From contig NZ_VIVR01000001.1 of assembly GCF_007828955.1 (NCBI RefSeq), positions 372,001-436,000 of the forward strand: a DNA stretch of 64,000 nucleotides, in the 5' to 3' direction. A program made the position numbers and the translations under genes. A model generated the notes under the pieces. That model had not been told where the DNA came from and ran no database searches. It was given only the letters and a program-made list of their open reading frames with translations. Below, in pieces: positions 32,643 through 41,351 of this stretch (its first letter is position 1; the number at the start of each line of letters is the position of its first letter). This DNA comes from Kitasatospora atroaurantiaca (GTDB lineage Bacteria; Actinomycetota; Actinomycetes; Streptomycetales; Streptomycetaceae).

Positions 32643-33469
32643 CTCGTTCTGCGCTGCTCCTCGGCGGAGTCCTTCAGCACGGCGAGGGTCTCCTCGACCA
32701 GGACCCGGGCGTCGGCCACCGTTGCTGCCAGCAGATCGGCAGTCTCGCCCTGCGCGCCCAGCAGGCGGCGGACACGTGGGCCGAAGCCGGTTGGCGCGCC
32801 CGGCAGCGTCTCGGCGACAGCCAGCGCGCCCTTCTCGTTGAGGCACCAACGCCGGTCCTCGGCGAACAGCACCTGGACCAACACGCCGACGGCCCGTGAC
32901 AGGCACAGCGAGACGTAGAGCGTGTCCGCGCGGGCCGCGCCCTTTGCCGCAGAGCCGACCAGGAACTCCGCCTCCCAGGCCCCTGCCGTCAATGCCTCTC
33001 GCAGCGGCTCCGGGTACGTCGCGGTCTGCCGCCGAAGCTCCGTCAGCTCGCCGGTCGGATCGGCCAGTACCTGACCGAGTGCCACCTCACCCGCATAGCA
33101 CGGTGACCAGAACCCGAGCGGATGCCCCGCCTGAACGCCCACCTCGTACCGGCCCTCGCGGCAGTCCGCCCACACCTGCTCGACCCGGTCCAGATCCCGC
33201 AGAATCCAGTCCACTGCCATGCCGTCGACCGTCAGCCACGCACCGCCGTTCACCCAAGGCCCCCAGCCCCCGGGCCCGGCCACGTCCACCCCCGGACCGG
33301 CCAGCGCGCGCAACGCGGCGAGATCGAGCCCGCCACGGTAGTAGACGCCGAGATCCCAGTCCGATTCCGGCCGGTGCTCTCCGCGGGCCCGGCTGCCGCC
33401 GAGCAGTACCCCGACCACGCCCGGCACCTCGGCCAGGCGGTCGGCCATGCCCTCGATGATCCCCCGCAC
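32639..33469 (-). CDS. Nucleotidyltransferase-fold protein (aminoglycoside adenylyltransferase-like)
   Basis: A 276-residue protein with a minimal nucleotidyltransferase domain at the N-terminus: VGVLLGGSRARGEHRPESDW and DLGVYY give the GGS…DxD metal/nucleotide site, and VDWILRD supplies a third acidic position. The C-terminal helical domain (LTAGAWEAEFLVGSAAKGAA, LYVSLCLSRAVGVLVQVLFA) is of the DUF4037/ANT type. It may modify an antibiotic, a tRNA or a small molecule; the family is diverse and resistance should not be assumed. It stands alone. Confidence 0.82.
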   Translation of the reverse strand: MRGIIEGMADRLAEVPGVVGVLLGGSRARGEHRPESDWDLGVYYRGGLDLAALRALAGPGVDVAGPGGWGPWVNGGAWLTVDGMAVDWILRDLDRVEQVWADCREGRYEVGVQAGHPLGFWSPCYAGEVALGQVLADPTGELTELRRQTATYPEPLREALTAGAWEAEFLVGSAAKGAARADTLYVSLCLSRAVGVLVQVLFAEDRRWCLNEKGALAVAETLPGAPTGFGPRVRRLLGAQGETADLLAATVADARVLVEETLAVLKDSAEEQRRTS

Positions 33470-33553
33470 GGAGTGAGTCTGGCAGTTGCCCGATGTGTCG
33501 GGCCAGCCGTTTCGGCCGAGGGCGTCGGCCGGGTGGTCACCGGATACGGGGAC

Positions 33554-33614
33554 ACGTAGCGGTAGGTCGTGGACGGCTCGACCACGCCCAGCCGTCCACG
33601 ACCTACCGCCACGT
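33554..33614. repeat. Long near-perfect palindrome
   Basis: GCGGTAGGTCGTGGACGGCT (33559-33578) is followed after 11 bases by its perfect reverse complement (33590-33609). ACGT at 33554-33557 and at 33611-33614 extends the stem to 25 bp with a single mismatch. It lies in a 282-bp gene-free gap between two minus-strand genes and has no U-tract. It may be a terminator for 33752-34069 or a leftover transposon end. Confidence 0.85.
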
Positions 33615-33751
33615 CCGCTACCTCATGATGCCGGCACGCTTTCCCGCTGGGAGGTATCAGGCCGGAGGGATGACAGTGGCCGTGTTGCTGGAGAAGCTCT
33701 CTCCGCGCCATCTGTCGTCATCCTTGTCGGCTGCGGCCTTCACCGCGCCTC

Positions 33752-34069
33752 TCACTTCGAGTTCCGGATGGTCTCCTCGAACGCCCGATCCATGTCGAAC
33801 ACGGGCTCCCACGTGATCTGAGCCACGTGGCCGTATTTCTGGTTGTGGTAGGCCTGATAGCGTCCAAAGGCGTCGGGATCCTCCACCTCGATCAGCACGT
33901 AGCCTCCCCATCCCGTGCCGTACGTCTGGCGGTGCGTCACGCCTCGGTCCACTCCGCCCCAATTACCCGCCTGGGCGAAGGCCTTGAAGCCTTCGGCCCA
34001 CGCTTGGTCGAGTTCGGACTTGATGACGCCGTCCCGATACGCGAATCGCTGAAGATAAACCTGACCCAT
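33752..34069 (-). CDS. Hypothetical protein, probable dimeric alpha/beta-barrel
   Basis: A 105-residue protein from ATG 34069 with AAAGGAAGAG upstream. The sequence MGQVYLQRFAYRDGVIKSEL, GGVDRGVTHRQTYGTGWGGY and VLIEVEDPDAFGRYQAYHNQ suggests a ferredoxin-like dimeric barrel related to DUF3303-type proteins. The closing ITWEPVFDMDRAFEE strand-helix fits. Base composition is less G/C-biased than in the two-component genes that follow. No function is known. Confidence 0.68.
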   Translation of the reverse strand: MGQVYLQRFAYRDGVIKSELDQAWAEGFKAFAQAGNWGGVDRGVTHRQTYGTGWGGYVLIEVEDPDAFGRYQAYHNQKYGHVAQITWEPVFDMDRAFEETIRNSK

Positions 34070-34241
34070 CGATCTCTTCCTTTGCGTCCCGATTACCGCC
34101 GGTGCCGCGCAATGGCGACCGGTTGCCATCATCGCCCGATTTCCACGGGCGGCGACCGGCGGTTAGTCCGATCGGCGGCGGCCGCGCGCGTTCGATCTCG
34201 CGCACGTCCACCAGAGTCTCGAGCAGGGCGGACGGCCGCCG

Positions 34242-35402
34242 TCAGGCACGCCCGGCGGCGGCCGTCGGGAGGGCGATCTCGAAGCAGCAGCCGCCGCTGA
34301 CGTTGCGTACGCTCGCCCGGCCGGAGTGGGCCTCGACGATGCCGCGGACGATGGCCAGGCCCAGGCCGGCGCCGCTGTCACCGTGGTGGTCCTGACGGGC
34401 CGCGTGGTCGGCGGCGCGCGGGGTACGGGCGGTCACGCCGCGCCAGCCGGTCTCGAAGACCCGGGGCAGGTCCTGCTCGGGGATGCCACCACAGCCGTCG
34501 GTCACAGAGAGCACCACCTCGTCGGACTCGCGCCGGGCGGCGACCGCGACCACTCCGTCCGCCGGGGTGCAGCGGATCGCGTTGACCAGGAGGTTCCCGA
34601 GCACCCGGGTGATCTCGCGGCCGTCCACCTCCACCGGTTCGGGCGCCACCTCGGCGCCCTCCAGCCGCACCCCGCGCTGCCGGGCGAGCGGGTAGGCCCC
34701 GGCGATGGCGTCGCCGACCAGGTCGTAGACCGAGACCCGGGCCGGTGACAGGGTCAGCGCGCCGGCCTGGATGCGGGAGAGCTCGAAGAGGTCGTCGACC
34801 ATGCCGGTGAGCCGGTCCACCTCGGTGCGGATGCCCCGCAGGTAGCGGTCGGGGTCGTCGGCGACCCCGTCCTCGAGGGCTTCCGCCATCGCGCGCAGCC
34901 CGGCCAGCGGGGTGCGCAGGTCGTGCGAGATCCATGCGATCAGCTCGCGCCTGGAGTGCTCCAGTGTCTGCTCGCGCTGCCGCGACTCGGCGAGCCGGGC
35001 GCTGGTGGCCGCCAGCTCGGCGCTCAGTGCGGCCAGCTCCGAGCCGAGCGGCTGGGCGGGGGCGGCGAACCCCGCGTCGCTGCCGACCGTTCGGGCGGCC
35101 ACCGCCAGCGCCCGGCTGCCCGCGACCACCTGCCGCCCCAGCAGGGCCGCGGTGACCAGCGAGACGACCGCCGCCATGCAGAGCACCGTTATCACCACGC
35201 CGAGGTCGTGGTTGGACAGGAACATGGCCTGGGCGACGGCCAGCGTGCCCGAGGTCATGGCCAGCACGGTGACCACCGCGACGCAGAACAGCGAGAGAGC
35301 CACCGACCGGCGGCGCAGCAGCCGGATGACCGGCCAGCCGAGCAGTCCGGCGGCGCCCGCGCCGAGCGCGGCGAAAGCGGCGATGAGAAGAAGGCCCTTC
35401 AC
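34242..35402 (-). CDS. Sensor histidine kinase
   Basis: A 386-residue membrane kinase. Two to three N-terminal helices (residues 1-90) precede a HAMP-like linker and coiled coil (LAALSAELAATSARLAESRQ). The dimerisation domain has ISHDLRTPLAGLRAM with phosphoacceptor His160. The ATPase domain has the N box LGNLLVNAIRCTP, G1 DGCGGIPEQD and G2 GDSGAGLGLAIV. The extracytoplasmic sensing loop is very short, so sensing is probably within the membrane. It lies six bases downstream of its response regulator on the same strand. Confidence 0.92.
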   Translation of the reverse strand: MKGLLLIAAFAALGAGAAGLLGWPVIRLLRRRSVALSLFCVAVVTVLAMTSGTLAVAQAMFLSNHDLGVVITVLCMAAVVSLVTAALLGRQVVAGSRALAVAARTVGSDAGFAAPAQPLGSELAALSAELAATSARLAESRQREQTLEHSRRELIAWISHDLRTPLAGLRAMAEALEDGVADDPDRYLRGIRTEVDRLTGMVDDLFELSRIQAGALTLSPARVSVYDLVGDAIAGAYPLARQRGVRLEGAEVAPEPVEVDGREITRVLGNLLVNAIRCTPADGVVAVAARRESDEVVLSVTDGCGGIPEQDLPRVFETGWRGVTARTPRAADHAARQDHHGDSGAGLGLAIVRGIVEAHSGRASVRNVSGGCCFEIALPTAAAGRA

Positions 35403-35408
35403 GGCGGA

Positions 35409-36128
35409 TCAGCCCCTGACCGGGTCGAAGCGGTAGCCGACGCCCCAGACCGTGCTGATCAGGGCGGGTGCGGCCGGGTCGTCCTCGATCTTCTCGCGAA
35501 GGCGGCGGACGTGGACGGTGACGGTGGACAGGTCACCGAAGTCCCAGCCCCAGACCCGCTGCATCAGCTCCTCGCGTCCGAAGACCGTTCCGGGGTGCTG
35601 CAGCAGGAAGGCGAGCAGGTCGAACTCGCGGAGGGTCAGGGCGAGTTCGCGCCCCGCACGGTGGGCCCGGCGGGCCTGCGGGTCGAGCACCAGGTCGCCC
35701 GCCGTGAGCAGCCCGGGGGACGGCGGGGCCGCGGCCGCGCCGGCTGCCCGGCGCAGTACGGACCGGACCCGCAGCACGAGCTCGCGCGGGCTGAACGGCT
35801 TGGTGACGTAGTCGTCCGCGCCGAGCTCCAGCCCCAGGATGCGGTCGGCCTCGTCGCCCTTGGCGGTGAGCATCACCACGGGCAGCGCGGCGCCGTGCGC
35901 GGTGGCGCGCAGGCGGCGGCAGACCTCCAGGCCGTCCAGCCCGGGGAGCATCAGGTCCAGCACGACCAGGTCCGGCCTGGCGGCCTCGGCGCGGGCGAGC
36001 GCCTGGTGGCCGTCGGCGGCCCGGTCGACCTGGTAGCCCGCGCGGAGCAGGTAGCCGGCGACGACCTCGGCCACGGTCGGGTCGTCGTCGACCACCAGGA
36101 TGCGGCCGGTGGTGGGGTTCTCTGTCAC
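35409..36128 (-). CDS. OmpR-family response regulator
   Basis: A 239-residue regulator from GTG 36128; the frame continues upstream to 36629 but only across the divergent gene. The receiver domain shows ILVVDDDPTVAEVVAGYLLR, the phosphoacceptor Asp58 in DLVVLDLMLPGLDGL and the switch Lys in VVMLTAKGDEADR. A winged-helix DNA-binding domain follows (LTLREFDLLAFLLQHPGTVF, EELMQRVWGWDFGDLSTVTV, HVRRLREKIEDDP). It is divergent from the GT2-DUF2064 gene, with 106 bases between; that operon is a probable target. Confidence 0.93.
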   Translation of the reverse strand: MTENPTTGRILVVDDDPTVAEVVAGYLLRAGYQVDRAADGHQALARAEAARPDLVVLDLMLPGLDGLEVCRRLRATAHGAALPVVMLTAKGDEADRILGLELGADDYVTKPFSPRELVLRVRSVLRRAAGAAAAPPSPGLLTAGDLVLDPQARRAHRAGRELALTLREFDLLAFLLQHPGTVFGREELMQRVWGWDFGDLSTVTVHVRRLREKIEDDPAAPALISTVWGVGYRFDPVRG

Positions 36129-36234
36129 GGTTCGAGGATAGGTAAGGTCTCGCGCCCGGCCGGCACTCGCGGGCTGCTCCGTACGATTTCCGTAAGGTGC
36201 CGATGCCGCCTTCGACCGCCGAGCGCTGGGTAGC

Positions 36235-37560
36235 GTGAGCGGGGTGACCACTCCTCCCCCCTCTGTTGACGTGGTGCTTCCCTGCCTGGACGAGGCGGCG
36301 GCGCTGCCCTGGGTCCTCGGCCGGATCCCGGCGGGCTGGCGCGCGATCGTCGTGGACAACGGATCCACCGACGGCTCCGCCGAGCTGGCCCGCTCACTCG
36401 GCGCAACCGTCGTCACCGAGCCGCGCCGGGGCTTCGGTGCGGCCTGCCATGCCGGAATGCTGGCGGCGAGCGCCGAGGTGGTGTGCTTCCTGGACTGCGA
36501 CGGTTCGCTCGACCCCGCCCAGCTCCCCCGGGTGGCCGGCCCCGTCCAGGACGGCACGGCCGACCTGGTGCTCGGCCGACGGCGCCCGACGGCGTTGGGC
36601 GCGTGGCCGGTGCACGCCCGGCTGGCCAACGCCGAACTCGCCCGGCGGCTGCGCAGCCGTACCGGGGCCGCGCTGCACGATCTCGGGCCGATGCGGGCGG
36701 CCCGCCGGGAGCGGCTGCTGGCGCTCGGGCTGGGCGACCGCCGGTCCGGCTATCCGCTGGAGATGGTGCTCACCGCCTCGGCCGCCGGGATGCGGATCGA
36801 GGAGCGGCCCGTCGACTACCGTCCGCGCGCGGGGCGGTCCAAGGTGACCGGGACGCTGCGCGGGACGCGGCAGGCGGTGCGCGACATGCGGGCCGTCCTC
36901 GCGGCGGCGCCGCCGACCCTGCTGGTGATCGCCAAGGAACCCGTCCCCGGCCGGGTGAAGACCCGGCTGACCCCGCCGTACACGCCCGAGCAGGCCGCCG
37001 CGCTCGCGGAGGCCGCGCTGGCGGACACCCTGCAGACCCTGTCCGGGGTGCCCGCCGGGCGCCGGGTGCTGGTGCTGGACGGCGCTCCCGGCCGCTGGCT
37101 GCCCGCGGGCTGGGAGGTGGTGCCGCAGGCGGGCGGCGGCCTGGACGAACGGCTCGCGGCCGCCTTCGGGCACGCGACACCCGGTGCACCGGCGCTGCTG
37201 GTCGGGATGGACACGCCGCAGCTGACCGGGCGGATGCTGGCGGAGCCGCTGTCCGCTGCACACCGCGCCGGGGTCGACGCCTGGTACGGCCCGGCGGCGG
37301 ACGGCGGGTTCTGGGCACTCGGCCTGGCCCGGCCGACGGCGCAGCTCGCCCGGCGGCTGCTGGTGGGCGTGCCGATGTCGACCGGGCGGACGGGTGCCGT
37401 ACTGCTGGAGCGGCTCGCTGATATGACGGTACGTCAGCTTCCCTCCCTCGCCGACGTCGACACCGCCCGGGATGCGGCCGAGGTCGCCGCGGTGGCGCCG
37501 GGCGGACGGTTCGGCGCCTACTGGCGCTCCGTCAACTCCTCTTCCGAGGTGACGGGTTGA
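36235..37560 (+). CDS. GT2 glycosyltransferase-DUF2064 fusion
   Basis: A 441-residue cytoplasmic protein. Residues 1-220 are a family-2 glycosyltransferase of the dolichyl-phosphate mannose synthase-like type (VDVVLPCLDEAAALPWVLGR, VVDNGSTDGSAELARSLGA, FLDCDGSLDP). Residues 225-441 are a DUF2064/TIGR04282 domain (LLVIAKEPVPGRVKTRLTPP, LVGMDTPQLTGRML, GPAADGGFWALGL), itself a nucleotidyl/glycosyltransferase-like fold. The start is GTG 36235. It overlaps the next gene by TTGA, so the two are translationally coupled. Likely role: sugar transfer to a polyprenyl or lipid carrier for a surface glycan (inference). Confidence 0.9.
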   Translation: MSGVTTPPPSVDVVLPCLDEAAALPWVLGRIPAGWRAIVVDNGSTDGSAELARSLGATVVTEPRRGFGAACHAGMLAASAEVVCFLDCDGSLDPAQLPRVAGPVQDGTADLVLGRRRPTALGAWPVHARLANAELARRLRSRTGAALHDLGPMRAARRERLLALGLGDRRSGYPLEMVLTASAAGMRIEERPVDYRPRAGRSKVTGTLRGTRQAVRDMRAVLAAAPPTLLVIAKEPVPGRVKTRLTPPYTPEQAAALAEAALADTLQTLSGVPAGRRVLVLDGAPGRWLPAGWEVVPQAGGGLDERLAAAFGHATPGAPALLVGMDTPQLTGRMLAEPLSAAHRAGVDAWYGPAADGGFWALGLARPTAQLARRLLVGVPMSTGRTGAVLLERLADMTVRQLPSLADVDTARDAAEVAAVAPGGRFGAYWRSVNSSSEVTG

Positions 37561-38228
37561 CTCTCACGCTGCCATGGGTCGACGACCCGTTCGCGGAGGC
37601 GATGCGGACCGGCCGTGGACCGCTCTGGTTGAGCCGGGCGGACGGCGGACGCGTACAGCTTGACGTCGAGCGGTGGTGCGCCCCGGCGGCGGGCGCGGAC
37701 CACGGTCTGCTGCGGCGCTGCCTCCGGTCGGACTCTCCCGTGCTGGACCTGGGCTGCGGCCCGGGCAGGCTGGTCGCGGAGCTGCTCGCCCTCGGCGTGC
37801 CGGCGCTGGGCGTGGACGTGACCCGCGCCGCGGTCGCCCGTACGCACGGCCTGGGCGGGCCCGCGCTCTGCCGGTCGGTCTTCGACCGGCTGCCCGGCGA
37901 GGGCCGGTGGGGCGCGGCCCTGCTCGCGGACGGGAATCTGGGGATCGGCGGGGATCCGGACGCCCTGCTCCGGCGCGTCGCCGAACTCCTCGCCCCCGAA
38001 GGGCTGTTGTTCGTCGAGGTCGAGGCGGAGGAGATCGACGAACGCCTCACCGTCCGGGTGGAGGGAGCGGACGGACGCTGCGGGCCGCCGTTCGCCTGGG
38101 CGCGGCTGGGAGCGGACGCGACAGCCGCGCGGGCGGCGAAGGCCGGTCTGACCGAGGTCGAGCGCTGGAGCTCGCACGGGCGGAGGTTCCTGGCGCTGCG
38201 TCATGACGGCATCGGCCCGGTCGGGTAG
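37557..38228 (+). CDS. SAM-dependent methyltransferase coupled to the glycosyltransferase
   Basis: A 223-residue class I methyltransferase starting at TTG 37557, overlapping the stop codon of the glycosyltransferase gene. The SAM site is SPVLDLGCGPGRLVAELLAL with the acidic GVDVTRAAV strand, and LLADGNLGIGGDPDALLRRV supplies the post-motif. The C-terminus (GPPFAWARLGADATAARAAK) is typical of the same protein in other streptomycete loci of this type. Its acceptor is presumably the glycan precursor or lipid made by its partner. Confidence 0.88.
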   Translation: MTLTLPWVDDPFAEAMRTGRGPLWLSRADGGRVQLDVERWCAPAAGADHGLLRRCLRSDSPVLDLGCGPGRLVAELLALGVPALGVDVTRAAVARTHGLGGPALCRSVFDRLPGEGRWGAALLADGNLGIGGDPDALLRRVAELLAPEGLLFVEVEAEEIDERLTVRVEGADGRCGPPFAWARLGADATAARAAKAGLTEVERWSSHGRRFLALRHDGIGPVG

Positions 38229-38291
38229 CCGTCGGCCCGGAGTCCGGCAACCGCTGAGCGGGCCGGGCCTCCGGGCCGTACGGCGAGAGGT

Positions 38292-38633
38292 TCAGGAGAA
38301 GACCACCGAGCGCAGCTTCAGGCGGTCCGAGGCCCCACCGCCCGGGCGCAGGCTGTAGTAGTCGCCGTCGCAGTCGATGGCCGTGAAGACCGTGGCCGTC
38401 GCACCGGTCCTGTTCTTCGGCGCGTAGGCGGACGGCAGTTCGTCGGAGTCAGCCTCCGGCAGGTTGACGCACTCCCGGCTCTCCGGGTCGATCAGCAGGC
38501 CGACCCGCGCAGTGCCGTCCTCGTCCAGGTAGGTGTACGTGAACTCGCCGTCGGCCGCGAGGGCAGGTCCGGGTGCGGACAGTACGAGTGCGAAGGCGGC
38601 GACAGCGGCGGCGACGGTGTTGCGGAGACGCAT
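38292..38633 (-). CDS. Small secreted protein of unknown function
   Basis: A 113-residue secretory protein from ATG 38633, with AAGGAC 10 bases upstream; the frame extends to 38675. The signal peptide MRLRNTVAAAVAAFALVLSA is cleaved near GPALA/ADG. The mature domain (GEFTYTYLDEDGTARVGLLI, RECVNLPEADSDELPSAYAP, FTAIDCDGDYYSLRPGGGAS) has two cysteines that could form one disulfide. It resembles small beta-rich secreted proteins of streptomycetes without known role. Confidence 0.75.
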   Translation of the reverse strand: MRLRNTVAAAVAAFALVLSAPGPALAADGEFTYTYLDEDGTARVGLLIDPESRECVNLPEADSDELPSAYAPKNRTGATATVFTAIDCDGDYYSLRPGGGASDRLKLRSVVFS

Positions 38634-38676
38634 GAGCGGGTGGTCCTTGTCCATAAACCAGCAGGTCGGGATCACC

Positions 38677-40089
38677 CTAGAGTCGGGCAGGTGGGGTGAA
38701 ACGGTTCTTCTTGGGAGCCTCGTGTGGCGCAGCGCCCGGCCGCCGCCCGGCCCGACGCCGCATCAGATGGCGGACCGCCACCCCCGCCAGCACCACCCCC
38801 AGGGCGGCGCCGTACGCGGGCTGCTGCGTGTCGCCGCCCACCAGGTACAGGGCCTGGCCTGCGGCCGGGACGGCCAGCCACTCCCAGCGTCCGTCGAGAC
38901 CCACCAGGGCGACCACCAGGAGGCCGTACCAGGGGTAGTTCGGCGCCACCAGCAGCAGCGCCGTCCCCGTCACCAGCAGTGCGCCGGCCCACGGACGGTG
39001 CGGATCGCCGCGCCGCAGCACGTACAGCACCACGGCAAGCAGCACCACGGCCGCCCCGTACGGTGCCCATCGCTCGGGCAGGACCAGGCGCAGCAGCCCG
39101 AAACGGTCGATGTGACCCGGCTCGTAGCCCTCCTCCCGCAGGTAGCCCGGCAGGTAGCCGACCACCCCTGCGCCGGAGGCCAGGACGTGCGGGAGGTACG
39201 CGAGTGCCACGCTGCCGAGTGCCACGGCGGGCAGCAGCAGGTCGCGAGGGCGTGGCCGCCGGGCGAGCATGCCGGACATCGCACCGGGCAGGGCGAGAGC
39301 GGGGATCAGCTTGGTGGCGATGGCGGCGCCGGCCAGGACGCCGCCCGCCACGGCGCGGCCACGCGCGGCGAGCCCCAGCGAGCAGACCAGCAGCAAGGCG
39401 CCGAGGACGTCCACGTGCGCGTCGTTGACGGCCCACACCGCGACGCCGGGGCACCAGCCCCACAGCGCGGCGGTCCAGCGGTCCTGACGGCGGATCAGCA
39501 GCACTCCCGTGGTCGCGACCGCCAGCAGCGCCCCGCCGACCTGGGCGGCCCGCACCCCGCCCCCGGCCAGGTGCAGGCCGAGGAACCACGCCTCCGCGAC
39601 GGGCGGGTAGATGGTGTGGACGCCGGGCCGGTTGATGTGGGTGCAGAAGCCGGCGGCCGTCCGGTGCTCGTCCCAGCCCGTACAGTCCCCGGGCAGGCCC
39701 GGGCCCCGGAGTCCGGCGAGGGCCGGGTCGTCGGGCGCGTAGGCGTACGGGGAGATGCCGGCGGCCTGCACCCGGCCGTCCCACACGTAGCGGTAGGCGT
39801 CGTCACTCGTGCGCGGCGGCGCGAGCAGCGCGGCGGCCGCCACCGCGACACTGCCGGCCAGGACCAGCGCCGGGACGTAGCGGGCGGGGACGCGGCGCAG
39901 CAGCAGCACGGCGAGCGCGAAGAGCGCGGCGTCGGTGAGGTACCAGCCGTACAGCGGAGCCGGGTTGCCGAGCGTCCCGCCGCCGGTGACGGTGCGGGCG
40001 AGGGAGGCGGCGAGCGCTGCCACGACGAGGGCGCACGGGAGGACGGTACGGGTGAGCACCCCCTCACCCTGCCACCGCCGGACGGCCAC
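38677..40089 (-). CDS. Polytopic membrane glycosyltransferase (GT87/DUF2029-like)
   Basis: A 470-residue protein with about ten to twelve transmembrane helices and no signal peptide. The first extracytoplasmic loop has the acidic TSDDAYRYVWDGRVQAAGIS, which matches the catalytic-Asp region of polyprenyl-phosphomannose-dependent GT-C enzymes. HINRPGVHTIYPPVAEAWF and WCPGVAVWAVNDAHVDVLGA are further family features. GTG 40089 is the start assigned; GTG 40059 is possible. It is divergent from the oxidoreductase gene (83-bp gap). It would use a polyprenyl-phosphate sugar outside the membrane, complementing the GT2 enzyme. Confidence 0.83.
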   Translation of the reverse strand: MAVRRWQGEGVLTRTVLPCALVVAALAASLARTVTGGGTLGNPAPLYGWYLTDAALFALAVLLLRRVPARYVPALVLAGSVAVAAAALLAPPRTSDDAYRYVWDGRVQAAGISPYAYAPDDPALAGLRGPGLPGDCTGWDEHRTAAGFCTHINRPGVHTIYPPVAEAWFLGLHLAGGGVRAAQVGGALLAVATTGVLLIRRQDRWTAALWGWCPGVAVWAVNDAHVDVLGALLLVCSLGLAARGRAVAGGVLAGAAIATKLIPALALPGAMSGMLARRPRPRDLLLPAVALGSVALAYLPHVLASGAGVVGYLPGYLREEGYEPGHIDRFGLLRLVLPERWAPYGAAVVLLAVVLYVLRRGDPHRPWAGALLVTGTALLLVAPNYPWYGLLVVALVGLDGRWEWLAVPAAGQALYLVGGDTQQPAYGAALGVVLAGVAVRHLMRRRAGRRPGAAPHEAPKKNRFTPPARL

Positions 40090-40172
40090 GGGCAGGACCA
40101 GCGTGCCGCCGTTCGACTTCCGTAAGCAGGTCGAAACACCTCCAGGCGGGCTCCGGGCGGTCTGATGGAGGG

Positions 40173-41351
40173 GTGGACGAAAAAACCCCCGATCCCCGCC
40201 GCAAGCCGTACGACATCGCGTTGCCGTCCCCGCCGGACACGCTCCGCCGGGGCCCGCTGCGCGAAGGCAGCTTCACCTCCGCCCTGCACGAGCCGCGCAC
40301 CACCGTGGTGATCGGCCGCTGGCTGGGCGCGGCGCTGCTGACCTGCTTCCTCACCGGTCTGCTCAGCCATGCCCTGCAGGAGCCGCCCACCTGGCTGCGC
40401 GACCATCTGCCGAGCCGCCCGGTGGACGGCTACCGGGTCACCCAGGGCCTGCACGTGATCGCCGGTATCGCCGCGATCCCGCTGCTGGGCGCCAAGCTGT
40501 GGACGGTGTACCCGAGGCTCTTCGAGTGGCCGCCGGCCCGCAGTGTGCTGCACGCGCTGGAGCGGCTCGGCATCGCCGTCCTGGTGGCCTCGATGCTGCT
40601 GGAGCTGTTCACCGGGCTGCTCAACACCCTGCAGTGGTACCCATGGCCGTTCCCGTTCCGGCAGACGCACTTCTGGCTGGGCTGGCTGGCCACCGGCGGA
40701 CTGCTGCTGCACATCGCTGCGAAGGGGCCGCTGATCGCAGAGCACTGGCGGCGGGTCAGACCTGGCCTGGCCCAGCGCCGGGCGTTCCTGGGCGCGGTGA
40801 CGGCCTCCGTCGCCGTCGTCACGCTGACCACGGCCGGGCAGACGGTGCCGTGGCTGCGGCGGCTGGACCTGTTGGCCCCGCGCCGCCCGGACATCGGCCC
40901 GGCGGGCCTGCCGATCAACCGGACCGCCGCCCAGGCGGGCACCACCACCGCGCCGGCCGACTGGCGGCTGCGGGTCGACGGCCCGCAGCCGTACGAGCTG
41001 ACGATGGACCAGCTGCTGGCCCTCCCCCAGCACGAGGCGCACCTGCCGATCTCCTGCGTCGAGGGCTGGAGCGCCGCGGCGTACTGGTCGGGCGTGCGGG
41101 TCCGCGACCTGCTGGCGCGTGCCGGCGCCCCGGCCTCGGCGCGGGTGCGGGTCACCTCGCTGGAGGCGGACGGGCCGTACCGGGTGATGGAGATGCCCGC
41201 GACGTACGCGCAGGATCCGCTGACGCTGCTGGCGCTACGGGTGAACGGCCAGGTGCTGAACGCCGACCACGGCTACCCGGCGCGGATCATCGCGCCCAAC
41301 CGGCCCGGGGTCCTGCAGACCAAGTGGGTCGTCCGGATGGAGGTCCTCTGA
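40173..41351 (+). CDS. Membrane molybdopterin-dependent oxidoreductase with cytochrome b561-like N-terminus
   Basis: A 392-residue fusion starting at GTG 40173. Residues 45-235 contain four or more helices with histidines suited to heme ligation (LLSHALQEPP, VTQGLHVIAGIAA, FRQTHFWLGW, GLLLHIAAKG). Residues 255-392 form a sulfite-oxidase-type Mo-cofactor domain, with the molybdenum ligand Cys in HLPISCVEGWSAA and substrate-side ADHGYPARIIAPNRPGVLQT. The two parts suggest electron exchange between a Mo centre and membrane heme/quinone. The substrate is unknown; S- or N-oxide or sulfoxide is plausible. It is followed by a membrane gene overlapping by one base. Confidence 0.87.
   Translation: MDEKTPDPRRKPYDIALPSPPDTLRRGPLREGSFTSALHEPRTTVVIGRWLGAALLTCFLTGLLSHALQEPPTWLRDHLPSRPVDGYRVTQGLHVIAGIAAIPLLGAKLWTVYPRLFEWPPARSVLHALERLGIAVLVASMLLELFTGLLNTLQWYPWPFPFRQTHFWLGWLATGGLLLHIAAKGPLIAEHWRRVRPGLAQRRAFLGAVTASVAVVTLTTAGQTVPWLRRLDLLAPRRPDIGPAGLPINRTAAQAGTTTAPADWRLRVDGPQPYELTMDQLLALPQHEAHLPISCVEGWSAAAYWSGVRVRDLLARAGAPASARVRVTSLEADGPYRVMEMPATYAQDPLTLLALRVNGQVLNADHGYPARIIAPNRPGVLQTKWVVRMEVL

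Noticed and set aside
32639-33469. Calling the nucleotidyltransferase an antibiotic-resistance gene
   Set aside because: The GGS/DxD motif is shared by many unrelated enzymes; no resistance context or specific signature is present.
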